A DNA stretch of 64,000 bases from Scatavimonas merdigallinarum (GCA_018713055.1 DVFW01000024.1:50655-114654); one strand, 5' to 3'; numbered from the stretch's first letter, positions 33,875 through 42,327 are shown. A program made the numbers and translations. Notes: generated by a model not told the origin, from the letters alone.

Positions 33875-35662
33875 ATGTATCGTTCCAATGTACTGGTATG
33901 CGGCGGTACCGGATGTACCTCCTCGAACAGTGAAAAAATCATTGAAGCTTTAAAAACGGAAATTCAGGCAAAAGGGCTGGAAAAAGAAGTAAACGTAATC
34001 CGTACAGGTTGCTTTGGCCTTTGTGCCTTGGGCCCAATTATGATCGTGTACCCTGAAGGCAGCTTTTACAGTATGGTTAAAGTGGAAGACGTTCCGGAGA
34101 TCGTAGAGGAACATCTCCTGAAAGGCCGTATTGTCACACGCCTGTTGTATCAGGAAACCGTTGAAAAGGATACAATAAAATCTTTAAACCACACACCCTT
34201 CTATGAAAAACAAAGAAGGATTGCCTTGCGCAACTGCGGCGTCATTAACCCGGAAGTTATTGACGAATATATTGCCATGGACGGTTACGCAGCGCTTGGC
34301 AAAGTACTTACAGAAATGACGCCACAACAGGTTATTGATGAAATTAAGGCCTCCGGCCTGCGCGGCAGGGGCGGCGGCGGCTTTCCCACCGGAACAAAAT
34401 GGAGCTTTGCGGCCGCGCAAAAGGCAGACCAGAAATACGTTTGCTGTAACGCTGACGAGGGCGACCCCGGCGCATTTATGGACCGCTCCGTTTTAGAGGG
34501 CGACCCGCATGCCGTTTTGGAAGCCATGGCGATTGCCGGATATGCAATTGGGGCTTCACAGGGGTACATATATGTCCGCGCAGAATATCCTATTGCGGTT
34601 AAACGCTTACAGATTGCCATTGATCAAGCACACGAGTACGGCCTTCTAGGCGACAATATTTTCGGAACAGACTTCTGCTTTGACATTCAGCTAAGATTGG
34701 GCGCCGGTGCATTTGTGTGCGGCGAAGAAACCGCCCTGCTGACCTCCATTGAGGGCAACCGCGGAGAGCCGCGCCCCCGGCCCCCATTCCCTGCAGTTAA
34801 AGGTCTGTTTGGCAAACCCACCATTTTAAACAATGTAGAAACGTATGCCAACATATGCCAAATTATTTTAAATGGTGCAGACTGGTTTAACGCGGTTGGC
34901 ACGGAAAAATCCAAGGGTACAAAGGTTTTTGCCCTGGGCGGCAAGATCCGGCATACCGGCCTTGTGGAAGTTCCAATGGGGACCACCCTGCGCGAAATTG
35001 TAGAGGAAATCGGCGGCGGCGTTCCGGACGGCAAAAAATTTAAAGCGGCCCAGACAGGCGGACCTTCCGGCGGATGCATTCCTGCTGAACATCTGGATAT
35101 CCCCATTGATTACGACAACCTGATTGCAATTGGTTCCATGATGGGTTCCGGCGGTTTGATCGTTATGGACGAAACAACCTGTATGGTAGATATTGCAAAG
35201 TTTTTCCTGGAGTTTACCGTTGACGAAAGCTGCGGCAAATGTACGCCCTGCCGCATTGGTACACGCCGTTTGCTGGAACTGCTTGAAAAAATTACAAGCG
35301 GCAACGGTGAAATGGAAGATATAGAAAAAATGGAACAGCTCTGCTATTATATCAAGGAAAACGCGCTTTGCGGCCTTGGACAGACGGCTCCCAATCCCGT
35401 TCTTTCCACGCTGCACTTTTTCCGCGATGAGTACGTAGCCCACGTAAAGGACAAAAAATGTCCGGCGGGCGTATGTAAGAAGCTTTTACAGTATTCCATA
35501 CTTGCAGAAAGCTGCCGCGGCTGTACGGCCTGCGCAAGAGTATGTCCCGTGGGCGCGATCAGCGGTAAGGTTAAAGAAGTCCATACGATTGATACGACAA
35601 AATGTATTAAGTGCGGCGCCTGCCTCGAAAAATGCAAGTTCGGCGCAATCGTAAAGGGTTAA
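33875..35662 (+). CDS. hydB: HydB, NuoF-like diaphorase subunit of the bifurcating hydrogenase
   Basis: A 595-residue flavo-iron-sulphur subunit. Order: N-terminal thioredoxin-like [2Fe-2S] module (CGGTGCTSSNS and TGCFGLCALGP), and the NuoF core with FMN/NADH motifs (GLRGRGGGGFPTGTKW and CNADEGDPGAFMDR). Next are the soluble-ligand domain and the [4Fe-4S] motif SCGKCTPCRIGT. Two C-terminal ferredoxin motifs (from CRGCTACARVCP and CIKCGACLEKC) complete the protein. This is the complete HydB plan seen in NAD- and ferredoxin-dependent bifurcating hydrogenases. Behind AAAGGAGG, 14 bases after the [2Fe-2S] gene. Confidence 0.96.
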   Translation: MYRSNVLVCGGTGCTSSNSEKIIEALKTEIQAKGLEKEVNVIRTGCFGLCALGPIMIVYPEGSFYSMVKVEDVPEIVEEHLLKGRIVTRLLYQETVEKDTIKSLNHTPFYEKQRRIALRNCGVINPEVIDEYIAMDGYAALGKVLTEMTPQQVIDEIKASGLRGRGGGGFPTGTKWSFAAAQKADQKYVCCNADEGDPGAFMDRSVLEGDPHAVLEAMAIAGYAIGASQGYIYVRAEYPIAVKRLQIAIDQAHEYGLLGDNIFGTDFCFDIQLRLGAGAFVCGEETALLTSIEGNRGEPRPRPPFPAVKGLFGKPTILNNVETYANICQIILNGADWFNAVGTEKSKGTKVFALGGKIRHTGLVEVPMGTTLREIVEEIGGGVPDGKKFKAAQTGGPSGGCIPAEHLDIPIDYDNLIAIGSMMGSGGLIVMDETTCMVDIAKFFLEFTVDESCGKCTPCRIGTRRLLELLEKITSGNGEMEDIEKMEQLCYYIKENALCGLGQTAPNPVLSTLHFFRDEYVAHVKDKKCPAGVCKKLLQYSILAESCRGCTACARVCPVGAISGKVKEVHTIDTTKCIKCGACLEKCKFGAIVKG

Positions 35663-35678
35663 GAAAGGAGTGGCAGCA

Positions 35679-37421
35679 ATGGAAAACATTCATGTACAAA
35701 TCAACGGCATGCCCCTCTGCGTACCGAAGGGTACGACCATTTTAGAGGCGGCGAGAATGGCAGGGATCAATATTCCAACACTCTGCTTTTTAAAGGATAT
35801 TAATGAAATCGGCGCTTGCCGCATGTGTGTGGCCGAGGTTAAGGGGGCGCGTTCGCTTGTCGCCTCTTGCGTATATCCGCTTGAAAGGGAAGGCACAGAA
35901 GTCTTTACCAACAGCAAAAAAGTACAGGATTCCAGAAGAATGACATTAGAATTAATTTTGTCAAACCACGACAGAAATTGCCTTTCCTGTTCCCGCAACG
36001 GTTCCTGTGAATTGCAGCAGATGTGCGCAGATTTTGGCGTAGAGGATGCTTCCCGTTTTGACGGATTTAACCCGGATCTGGAACCGGATACCTCTACCCT
36101 GCATTTGGTACGCAATAATAATAAATGTATATTGTGCCGCCGCTGTGTTGCAGCCTGTAATGATCAGTTTGTGGGTGTGATCGGTGCAAATAACAGGGGC
36201 TTTGATACAGAAATTGGCTGCGCCTTTAATAAAAAGCTTGCGGATACCGCATGTGTTTCCTGCGGCCAATGTACGGCAGTCTGTCCCACTGGCGCACTGA
36301 CAGAACGCGACCAGACAAAAGAGGTATTTGAAGCGCTTGAAGATCCGGAAAAATTTGTGGTTGTGCATACTGCACCCGCAATCCGTGCAACGCTTGGGGA
36401 ATGCTTTGATATGCCGATTGGCACAAATGTAAAAGGAAAAATGGTTACAGCCTTGAAAATGCTTGGCTTTGATAAGGTATTTGACACAGACTTTGGCGCG
36501 GATTTAACCATTATGGAAGAAGCGACCGAATTTTTAGACAGAGTGAAAAACGGTGGAACACTGCCAATGATTACTTCGTGTTCACCGGGTTGGATTAAAT
36601 TTTGCGAGCACTATTATCCAGAATTTATTCCCAATCTCTCCAGCTGTAAATCGCCGCAGCAGATGACCGGCGCGATTATAAAAACCTATTATGCTGAGAA
36701 AGAGGGGCTTGACCCAAAAGATATTGTGGTTGTTTCTGTCATGCCCTGTACTGCCAAAAAATTTGAAATACAGCGCGAAGATCAGAGTGCTGCAGGCGTG
36801 CCGGACGTAGATATTGCGCTTACCACCAGAGAACTTGCAAAAATGATTAAACAATCACAGATTCAGTTTAAAAATTTGCCTGACAGCGATTTCGATCCCG
36901 CTTTGGGTGTTACCACCGGCGCGGCGGCAATTTTTGGCGCAACAGGCGGCGTAATGGAAGCTGCGCTGCGCACCGCGGCAGACGTGCTAACCGGACAATC
37001 TCTGGAAAGCATTGATTATACGGAGGTAAGAGGCACTGACGGAATTAAAGAAGCTACTTACAATGTGGCCGGTATGGATGTAAAGGTTGCCGTAGCAAGC
37101 GGGCTTACCAACGCGGCAACTGTTCTTGACCGCGTGAAAAACGGGCAGGCGGATTACCATTTCATTGAAATTATGTGCTGCCCTGGCGGCTGTGTAAACG
37201 GCGGCGGACAGCCTATACAGTCTGGAAATACAAGGAATTTTACAGACCTGAAAGCCGAACGCGCTAAAGCACTGTACGAAGAGGACAAAAATTTGCCGCT
37301 TCGCAAGTCGCACGAAAGCCCGGTGATTAAACAACTTTATGCGGAATATCTGGAACAGCCGGGCAGTCATAAAGCGCACAATATTTTACACACGAGCTAT
37401 GTAAAAAGAAGCAAATATTGA
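35679..37421 (+). CDS. hydA: HydA, catalytic [FeFe] hydrogenase (M3-type)
   Basis: A 580-residue catalytic subunit. Residues 1-80 form a plant-type [2Fe-2S] domain (C36, C47, C50, C64). The His-Cys [4Fe-4S] site is H97, C101, C104, C110. Two [4Fe-4S] ferredoxin motifs follow (C150-C160 and C192-C202). The H domain has TSCSPGW (C301), MPCTAKK (C357) and CCPGGCVNGGGQP (C501, C505), then the C-terminal HxxLHTSY tail. All H-cluster ligands are present. The ATG at 35679 follows AAAGGAG; the GTG at 35670 is too close to it. Maturases HydE/F/G are not in the window. Confidence 0.97.
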   Translation: MENIHVQINGMPLCVPKGTTILEAARMAGINIPTLCFLKDINEIGACRMCVAEVKGARSLVASCVYPLEREGTEVFTNSKKVQDSRRMTLELILSNHDRNCLSCSRNGSCELQQMCADFGVEDASRFDGFNPDLEPDTSTLHLVRNNNKCILCRRCVAACNDQFVGVIGANNRGFDTEIGCAFNKKLADTACVSCGQCTAVCPTGALTERDQTKEVFEALEDPEKFVVVHTAPAIRATLGECFDMPIGTNVKGKMVTALKMLGFDKVFDTDFGADLTIMEEATEFLDRVKNGGTLPMITSCSPGWIKFCEHYYPEFIPNLSSCKSPQQMTGAIIKTYYAEKEGLDPKDIVVVSVMPCTAKKFEIQREDQSAAGVPDVDIALTTRELAKMIKQSQIQFKNLPDSDFDPALGVTTGAAAIFGATGGVMEAALRTAADVLTGQSLESIDYTEVRGTDGIKEATYNVAGMDVKVAVASGLTNAATVLDRVKNGQADYHFIEIMCCPGGCVNGGGQPIQSGNTRNFTDLKAERAKALYEEDKNLPLRKSHESPVIKQLYAEYLEQPGSHKAHNILHTSYVKRSKY

Positions 37422-37452
37422 TCTTGTGAAAACCCAGAACAAGCAACAAATT

Positions 37453-37497
37453 CCCCTGCTGCGGCGCATAACAGCACTGCAGCAGGGGATATTTTGT
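37453..37497 (+). terminator. Terminator of the HydABC operon
   Basis: Stem CCCCTGCTGC (37453-37462) with GCAGCAGGGG (37479-37488), followed by ATATTTTGT. Confidence 0.78.
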
Positions 37498-37520
37498 ATA
37501 TATTAGTTAAAAAAAACACC

Positions 37521-37763
37521 TTACGGGTAAAGCAATTGTAACGCTTCTTCTTTACCATCACAAACAGCTTTTTCGTTTCCACACAAAACACAATTGATTT
37601 CTCCGTTTGTGGTATGTTCATACAGCGCAATCGACGCTCCCACAGGTATAAGGCTGGCCATCATGTTGCATACCGACACCGCCCCGTTTCCGGCATGCAA
37701 ATGCAGCAAGGGCAGCTTTCTGCATTTTATCAAATAGAATTCATCTACAACCACGCCTTTCAC
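37521..37763 (-). CDS. Small hypothetical protein, possibly a gene remnant
   Basis: An 80-residue frame starting at GTG with KGVVVDEFYLIKCRK and ending LQLLYP. It has two close cysteines and a third (CVLCGNEKAVC) that could bind a metal. No convincing ribosome site precedes it. Just upstream on the same strand, other frames read sensibly (NKLNAWATYGSMQRIRGC, then a stop; then WFDATGQYALIV, then a stop), which looks like a longer gene broken by frameshifts. I do not recognise a family. The remainder of 37764-37930 is assigned to this possible remnant. Confidence 0.3.
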   Translation of the reverse strand: MKGVVVDEFYLIKCRKLPLLHLHAGNGAVSVCNMMASLIPVGASIALYEHTTNGEINCVLCGNEKAVCDGKEEALQLLYP

Positions 37764-37930
37764 ACTATTAAAGCATATTGTCCTGTTGCATCAAACCACA
37801 TTCAATCTGTTCGGATTTTAATGGAACAAAACAAATTTCCTTTCTGCTTTATCTTTTCCATACAACCGCGTATTCTCTGCATTGAACCGTATGTAGCCCA
37901 GGCATTGAGCTTATTACCTGCCACAATAAG

Positions 37931-37964
37931 AAAAAACCGCTGCGGAGCGTTTACTTCGCAGCGG
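37931..37964 (-). terminator. Terminator of the rubredoxin gene
   Basis: Minus-strand stem CCGCTGCG/CGCAGCGG (37957-37964 and 37937-37944) with a 12-base loop, followed by six T. It lies 78 bases after the flavin reductase-rubredoxin stop. Confidence 0.78.
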
Positions 37965-38042
37965 CTGCGGTTTTTCAGTATTTCTGCATGGCGGCCACCT
38001 TTTCGTTTTGAAAAGGTGCTGTCGCAGGCGTTACCCTGCTGC

Positions 38043-38702
38043 TTATCCTTTTATTTGAAAGACAGATTTGGGCGCGCCGCAGATCGGACAGACCCAATCG
38101 TCCGGTAATTCCTCAAAGGGATGCTGTGGATCGTCATGCACATAACCACATATGGGACAGATATAGCTTTCTTCCGGGCTTGTATCCTGCTGGTCATCTT
38201 CAATCTGATAAGTTGGTGCATTCTTCGGCGCTTTCCCTTTAATAACACGGTGATAATATTCGTAGGTCATCGGCACGCCCTTATATTCATCGCTGCCGGC
38301 ATGAATTTCCGCAAGAAAAACCGTATGTGTCAAAGTCTCTATACTGTTGATCACTTTGCACAAAAACCAGCAACATATGTCTTCCCGCAATACAGGAACA
38401 CCCTCGCGAAGCACCTTATAATTGACATTGGCCAACTTATCTGCATGCCTGCCGGAGCTAAAGCCGAGCGCTCCAATGACTGTACCCGAAGTATTTTCTG
38501 AGAGGACAGAAACGGCAAACTCTCCTGTTGCTTTAATTCTTTCATTGGTATAGTTATCATGGTTAACGCTTACCGCTATGATCATAGGATCCGCTGTGAT
38601 TTGGACAACCGTATTCACAATACAGGCGGAGGGACGCTGCTCACCGCGAACACCGATTGCATACATACCATAAGACAATGTTCTTAAGATAATTGGATTC
38701 AT
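38043..38702 (-). CDS. hrb: High-molecular-weight rubredoxin (flavin reductase-rubredoxin fusion)
   Basis: A 219-residue fusion. Residues 1-160 are a flavin reductase-like FMN-binding domain (ILRTLSYGMYAIGV, CIVNTVVQITADP, SVNHDNYTNERI, GALGFSSGRHADK). Residues about 180-219 are a rubredoxin with two CPICG motifs. This is the Hrb architecture described in Moorella, where it takes electrons from NAD(P)H and reduces the flavodiiron protein FprA to remove O2 or NO. No FprA gene is in the window. ATG at 38702 follows AAAGGAAG. It stands alone with its own promoter and terminator. Confidence 0.92.
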   Translation of the reverse strand: MNPIILRTLSYGMYAIGVRGEQRPSACIVNTVVQITADPMIIAVSVNHDNYTNERIKATGEFAVSVLSENTSGTVIGALGFSSGRHADKLANVNYKVLREGVPVLREDICCWFLCKVINSIETLTHTVFLAEIHAGSDEYKGVPMTYEYYHRVIKGKAPKNAPTYQIEDDQQDTSPEESYICPICGYVHDDPQHPFEELPDDWVCPICGAPKSVFQIKG

Positions 38703-38782
38703 AAAAATCTTCCTTTCCCAAAATGCAGGCAACAAGTTGTTTTTCTAAAGAAGATCTCCTGCAAATTTGGATGTTTAATATA

Positions 38783-38812
38783 AGTATAGCACAGCTATTA
38801 TGCAAAATGCAA
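38783..38812 (-). promoter_or_regulatory. Promoter of hrb
   Basis: Minus strand TTGCAT (38807-38812), 18-base spacer, TATACT (38783-38788), about 75 bases before the start. Confidence 0.5.
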
Positions 38813-38925
38813 CGATTTTTTATATAATTTATAACAATGGCATAGCTTGTTAAGTCCACAAAAGCCGTAAAAACTTTTTTTGCACTATATAACTAAAATT
38901 CGGCAAAATTCCATATACTGCAAAT

Positions 38926-38957
38926 AAAAAAGGACGGAGTAAAACTCCGCCCTTTTT
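38926..38957 (-). terminator. Terminator after rplL
   Basis: Imperfect 14-bp stem (AAAAAGGACGGAGT against ACTCCGCCCTTTTT, one mismatch) with a short A loop, 13 bases after the rplL stop. Confidence 0.78.
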
Positions 38958-38969
38958 CAGTTTAAAAAA

Positions 38970-39353
38970 TTACTTGATTTCTACTTCTGCGCCAACTTCG
39001 GTAAGCTTTGTCTTCATCGCTTCTGCGTCGTCCTTAGAAACTGCTTCTTTCAGTGTTTTGGGAGCGCCGTCTACCATTTCTTTTGCTTCCTTAAGACCAA
39101 GGCCTGTAATTTCTCTTACCACTTTAATAACCTTAATCTTCTCTGCGCCTGCAGCCTTCAGAACTACGTCAAATTCTGTTTTCTCCTCTGCAGCGGCGCC
39201 GCCAGCAGCACCAGCAGCAGGAGCAGCAGCAACGGCTACGGGAGCAGCAGCAGATACGCCAAACTCCTCTTCCAAAGCTTTAACAAGCTCGCTTAATTCC
39301 AGAACGGTAAGTGCTTTTACATCTTCAATTAATTTAACAACTTTATCAGACAT
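38970..39353 (-). CDS. rplL: 50S ribosomal protein L7/L12
   Basis: The 127-residue stalk protein. N-terminal dimerisation domain (IEDVKALTVLELSELVKAL), Ala/Gly-rich hinge (about residues 35-55), and the factor-binding C-terminal domain (KTEFDVVLKAAGAEKIKVIK, EAKEMVDGAP). ATG at 39353 follows a good AATCGGAGG-type site on the minus strand. It follows rplJ by 44 bases in the usual order and ends at a strong terminator. Confidence 0.98.
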   Translation of the reverse strand: MSDKVVKLIEDVKALTVLELSELVKALEEEFGVSAAAPVAVAAAPAAGAAGGAAAEEKTEFDVVLKAAGAEKIKVIKVVREITGLGLKEAKEMVDGAPKTLKEAVSKDDAEAMKTKLTEVGAEVEIK

Positions 39354-39397
39354 GATAAATACCTCCGATTTTTTAAATTTAATTATTTGTCTTTCAT

Positions 39398-39931
39398 TTA
39401 TGCTTCCTGTTTTTGCTGTGCAATGGCATTTAATGCGCAAACGAGTCCGCGCAGATTACCGTTAAGTACGGCAACAAAGCCGCTGATAGGCGCGTTCAAG
39501 CCGCCCAGTGCTTTGGCAACAAGCTCTTCCTTGCCGGGAAGCTTTGCGAGGTCTTTAATTTCATCAACCTCTAAAAGCCCACCGTCAACAAAGCCAGCTT
39601 TAATTTCAAAATCCTTATTCTTTTCTGCATAAGCAGAAAGAATCTTTGCCGCCGCCACATAGTCTTCCGCACTTGTTGCAAGCGCTGTTGTGTTTTCAAG
39701 AACCGGTTCAAGCCCTGCAAGATTTGCATTTTGCGCTGCACGCAGCAAAAGCGTATTCTTTACAACCGTATACTGCACGCCCGCTTCCCTAAGCTCCTTT
39801 CTGAGCTTGGTATCGTCCGCTACCGAAATACCCTTGTAATTTACAAGCACGCCTGCAACAGAATTTTGCAGCCTGTCTGTTAACTCTGCAACAACTGCTT
39901 TTTTCTGTTCAAGAATTTTTTCACTTGGCAA
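39398..39931 (-). CDS. rplJ: 50S ribosomal protein L10
   Basis: A 177-residue L10 protein: N-terminal rRNA-binding domain (ILEQKKAVVAELTDRLQNS, GVLVNYKGISVADDTKLRKELREAG) and the C-terminal helix that holds L7/L12 dimers. The start is TTG at 39931, nine bases after GGAGGTGAG; the predicted MPSEKILEQK start matches the family. It is preceded by the L10 leader, through which the protein represses its own operon in Bacillota. Confidence 0.97.
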   Translation of the reverse strand: MPSEKILEQKKAVVAELTDRLQNSVAGVLVNYKGISVADDTKLRKELREAGVQYTVVKNTLLLRAAQNANLAGLEPVLENTTALATSAEDYVAAAKILSAYAEKNKDFEIKAGFVDGGLLEVDEIKDLAKLPGKEELVAKALGGLNAPISGFVAVLNGNLRGLVCALNAIAQQKQEA

Positions 39932-39977
39932 AATCTACTCACCTCCGTTTTTTGAGATGGACCCATGCATAAAGAAA

Positions 39978-40128
39978 GCCCCCCTGCTTTTTGCAGAGGG
40001 GAGCTAAAACCATACAAAACCAGCAACGCGCAAACCGGCGCTTGCTATTTTGAACAATCACAAGCCTCAACCTCGGCAGGCAGGTAAAACCTTTATGCAA
40101 TATGCACCTGCTGTCTTAGGAAAAGAAC
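39978..40128 (-). promoter_or_regulatory. L10 leader (ribosomal protein autoregulatory element)
   Basis: The minus strand carries the conserved blocks CCTAAGACAGCAGGTGC (about 40103-40119) and ACCTGCCTGCCGAGGT (about 40070-40086), hallmarks of the L10 leader bound by L10(L12)4. The element ends in the hairpin AGCTCCCCTCTGC/GCAGGGGGGCT (39978-40005) followed by a short T-rich run, a likely attenuator. Confidence 0.85.
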
Positions 40129-40138
40129 AGCGTGTATT

Positions 40139-40167
40139 ATATTAACACAAAGCAATCGCTTTGTCAA
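40139..40167 (-). promoter_or_regulatory. Strong promoter of rplJ-rplL
   Basis: Minus strand TTGACA (40162-40167), 17-base spacer, TAATAT (40139-40144). Confidence 0.8.
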
Positions 40168-40190
40168 GCACCTGGGATTACAGGCTGTCA

Positions 40191-40895
40191 TTAGCCTTCC
40201 TGACCGCCAACCTTGTTCGGATTAATGCGGATCCCGGGACCCATTGTGCTTGTTACCGCACAAGATTTAATATACTGGCCTTTTGCCGCCGCAGGTTTTG
40301 CTTTCACAATAGCGCCCAACAGCGTGTCAAAATTCTCCTGCAGCTTTTGTGCACCAAAAGAAGCCTTTCCAATCGGGCAGTGTATAATGTTCGTTTTGTC
40401 AAGACGATACTCTATTTTACCAGCCTTTGCTTCTTTTACAGCCCTCGCAATATCGGGCGTAACCGTACCGGCCTTCGGGTTCGGCATAAGCCCTCTGGGG
40501 CCAAGCAACTTACCCAAACGGCCTACAAGGCCCATCATATCAGGCGTTGTGATCAAAACGTCAAAATCCATCCAGCCTTCCGTCTGGATTTTTTGTGTCA
40601 TATCCTCTGCGCCCACATAATCGGCGCCCGCTTCTTTAGCAAGCGCTTCATTTTCACCTTTGCAAATTGCAAGCACCCTGACATTTTTTCCTGTGCCGTG
40701 CGGAAGAACAATAGCGCCTCTGACCTGCTGGTCGGCGTGACGGCTGTCAACACCCAGCTTTACATGAACCTCCACCGTTTCATCAAACTTGGCGGTAGCC
40801 GTTTTGATACAAAGGCCAAGTGCTTCGTCCGCATCATAAAGTTTTGTCCTGTCAACCAGCTTTGCGCTGTCAACATATTTTTTTCCGTGTTTCAT
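40191..40895 (-). CDS. rplA: 50S ribosomal protein L1
   Basis: A 234-residue L1: KHGKKYVDSAKLVD start, VHVKLGVDSRHADQQVRGAIVLPHGTGK segments of domain I (split here to motifs VDSRHADQQVRG and LPHGTGK), and LMPNPKAGTVTPDIA in domain II, then GQYIKSCAVTSTMGPGIRI at the C-terminus. Complete. ATG at 40895 follows GGGAGGAAAA. It follows rplK by 57 bases and precedes the separate L10 promoter. Confidence 0.98.
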   Translation of the reverse strand: MKHGKKYVDSAKLVDRTKLYDADEALGLCIKTATAKFDETVEVHVKLGVDSRHADQQVRGAIVLPHGTGKNVRVLAICKGENEALAKEAGADYVGAEDMTQKIQTEGWMDFDVLITTPDMMGLVGRLGKLLGPRGLMPNPKAGTVTPDIARAVKEAKAGKIEYRLDKTNIIHCPIGKASFGAQKLQENFDTLLGAIVKAKPAAAKGQYIKSCAVTSTMGPGIRINPNKVGGQEG

Positions 40896-40952
40896 TGGTT
40901 TTCCTCCCTATTGAGTGGTAAAATCGGATCATTTCCTCCCACCCGGGCTTAA

Positions 40953-41378
40953 TCAATCGACAACATCAATGCCCATGCTGCGCGCGGTGCCTGCAATCAT
41001 ACGCATTGCCGCTTCTACGCTGCCAGCGTTCAAGTCGGGCATTTTCTGTTCTGCAATCTTTTTGACCTGCTCACGGGTAATGGTACAGACTTTCGTCTTG
41101 TTCGGCACGCCTGACCCTTTGTCGATCCCACATGCCTTTTTAATTAAAACAGCTGCAGGCGGCGTCTTTGTAACAAAAGTAAAAGAACGGTCTGCATACA
41201 CTGTGATAACAACGGGGATAATAAGCCCCGCGTCATTTTTGGTGCGTTCATTAAATTCCTTAGTGAACGCCATGATGTTGACGCCGTGCTGACCTAAAGC
41301 AGGTCCTACTGGCGGCGCCGGGGTAGCCTTACCGGCAGGTATTTGCAGCTTAATAAAGCCTACTACCTTTTGAGCCAT
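40953..41378 (-). CDS. rplK: 50S ribosomal protein L11
   Basis: A 141-residue L11 with the Pro-rich N-terminal hinge GKATPAPPVGPALGQHGVNIM and C-terminal 23S-binding domain (GSVEAAMRMIAGTARSMGI). ATG at 41378 follows TGGAGG on the minus strand. The 116-base gap from nusG holds two small hairpins (AGGGAC/GTCCCT and CCGGA/TCCGG), possibly local mRNA structure. Confidence 0.98.
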   Translation of the reverse strand: MAQKVVGFIKLQIPAGKATPAPPVGPALGQHGVNIMAFTKEFNERTKNDAGLIIPVVITVYADRSFTFVTKTPPAAVLIKKACGIDKGSGVPNKTKVCTITREQVKKIAEQKMPDLNAGSVEAAMRMIAGTARSMGIDVVD

Positions 41379-41494
41379 TTTTTTGCACCTCCATAATTCG
41401 TGGTTGCATACGAAACGGTTATTTTTCCCGTTCCTCCCACAAGGGACAACGTCCCTCCAACAATAAACCGGACAAATCCGGATTATCAACCATA

Positions 41495-42016
41495 TTATTC
41501 CAATGGTTCTGCCTGATTTAACTCCAACTCCACCGGCGTTTCACGGCCAAACATGGAAACTGTCACGCGAACCATATTTTTATCTGTGTCAATTTCATCG
41601 ACCGTCCCGACAAAATCCTCCAAAGGACCGTCAACTACCCGTACAGAATCACCAACCTGATAGGAAACTTCCACAGATTTTGTTTCAACGCCCATCCTGT
41701 GCACTTCTTCGTTTGAAAGCGGCACTGGCTTGGACGAGGGCCCGACAAAACCTGTACATCCGCGTATATTGCGTACGACATACCAGGTTTCATCTGTATA
41801 AATCATTTTAATAAATACATATCCGGGATATAATTTCCGCTCGACTTCATGCGTTTTGTCGTCTTTAATTTCCGTCACCGTTTCGGTCGGAACTTTTATT
41901 TCCTGGATCATATCCTGAAGGTTTCTGTTTTCAACCGTCTTTTCAAGATTTGAAGCAACCTTGTTTTCATACCCGGAATAGGTATGAACAACATACCATT
42001 TTGCTTCTTCAGGCAC
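41495..42016 (-). CDS. nusG: Transcription termination/antitermination protein NusG
   Basis: A 173-residue NusG: N-terminal NGN domain (KWYVVHTYSGYENKVASNLE, LYPGYVFIKM, VRNIRGCTGFVG) and C-terminal KOW domain (VGDSVRVVDGPLEDFVGTVDEID). The start is GTG at 42016 behind AAGGGTGA, 25 bases after secE. It binds RNA polymerase and modulates pausing and Rho action. Confidence 0.97.
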   Translation of the reverse strand: MPEEAKWYVVHTYSGYENKVASNLEKTVENRNLQDMIQEIKVPTETVTEIKDDKTHEVERKLYPGYVFIKMIYTDETWYVVRNIRGCTGFVGPSSKPVPLSNEEVHRMGVETKSVEVSYQVGDSVRVVDGPLEDFVGTVDEIDTDKNMVRVTVSMFGRETPVELELNQAEPLE

Positions 42017-42041
42017 TGTTATTCACCCTTCCCGTGTCTTA

Positions 42042-42308
42042 TTAGATTGAAGCGACATTCATGATGAGACCAAGCAACGCGTAAAGCCCCTGGTCAAGGC
42101 CAAAAATAAATAAACCAATCACCGTGATCATTACTACCACAATCCCCATATTTTTAAATACGGTTTTGGGCGCAGGCCAGGTAATCTTTTTTATTTCACC
42201 CTTGCATTCGCGGAAGTACTTTGCAATTTTTGAGAAAATGCCCGGCTTCTTATCCGACTTTTTATCTGCCTTTTGAGGAGCCTTTTTCTCGACCTTATTG
42301 TCAGCCAT
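42042..42308 (-). CDS. secE: Preprotein translocase subunit SecE
   Basis: An 88-residue protein with a Lys-rich N-terminus (residues 1-30), amphipathic FSKIAKYFRECKGEIKKITWPAPKTVFKN (conserved KKITWP core) and one C-terminal membrane helix (about 54-82). Essential part of the SecYEG channel. Between rpmG and nusG as in most Bacillota. Confidence 0.96.
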   Translation of the reverse strand: MADNKVEKKAPQKADKKSDKKPGIFSKIAKYFRECKGEIKKITWPAPKTVFKNMGIVVVMITVIGLFIFGLDQGLYALLGLIMNVASI

Positions 42309-42327
42309 TTTTATTCCTCCCGCTTAC

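Noticed and set aside
37614..38108. Long plus-strand open frame opposite the possible decayed gene and hrb terminator
   Set aside because: It crosses a clear minus-strand terminator and the end of hrb, has no ribosome site, and its composition is that of an antisense shadow.
39180..39260. Ala-coding GCA/GCC-rich stretch looking like a tandem repeat
   Set aside because: It is the normal Ala/Gly hinge of L7/L12.
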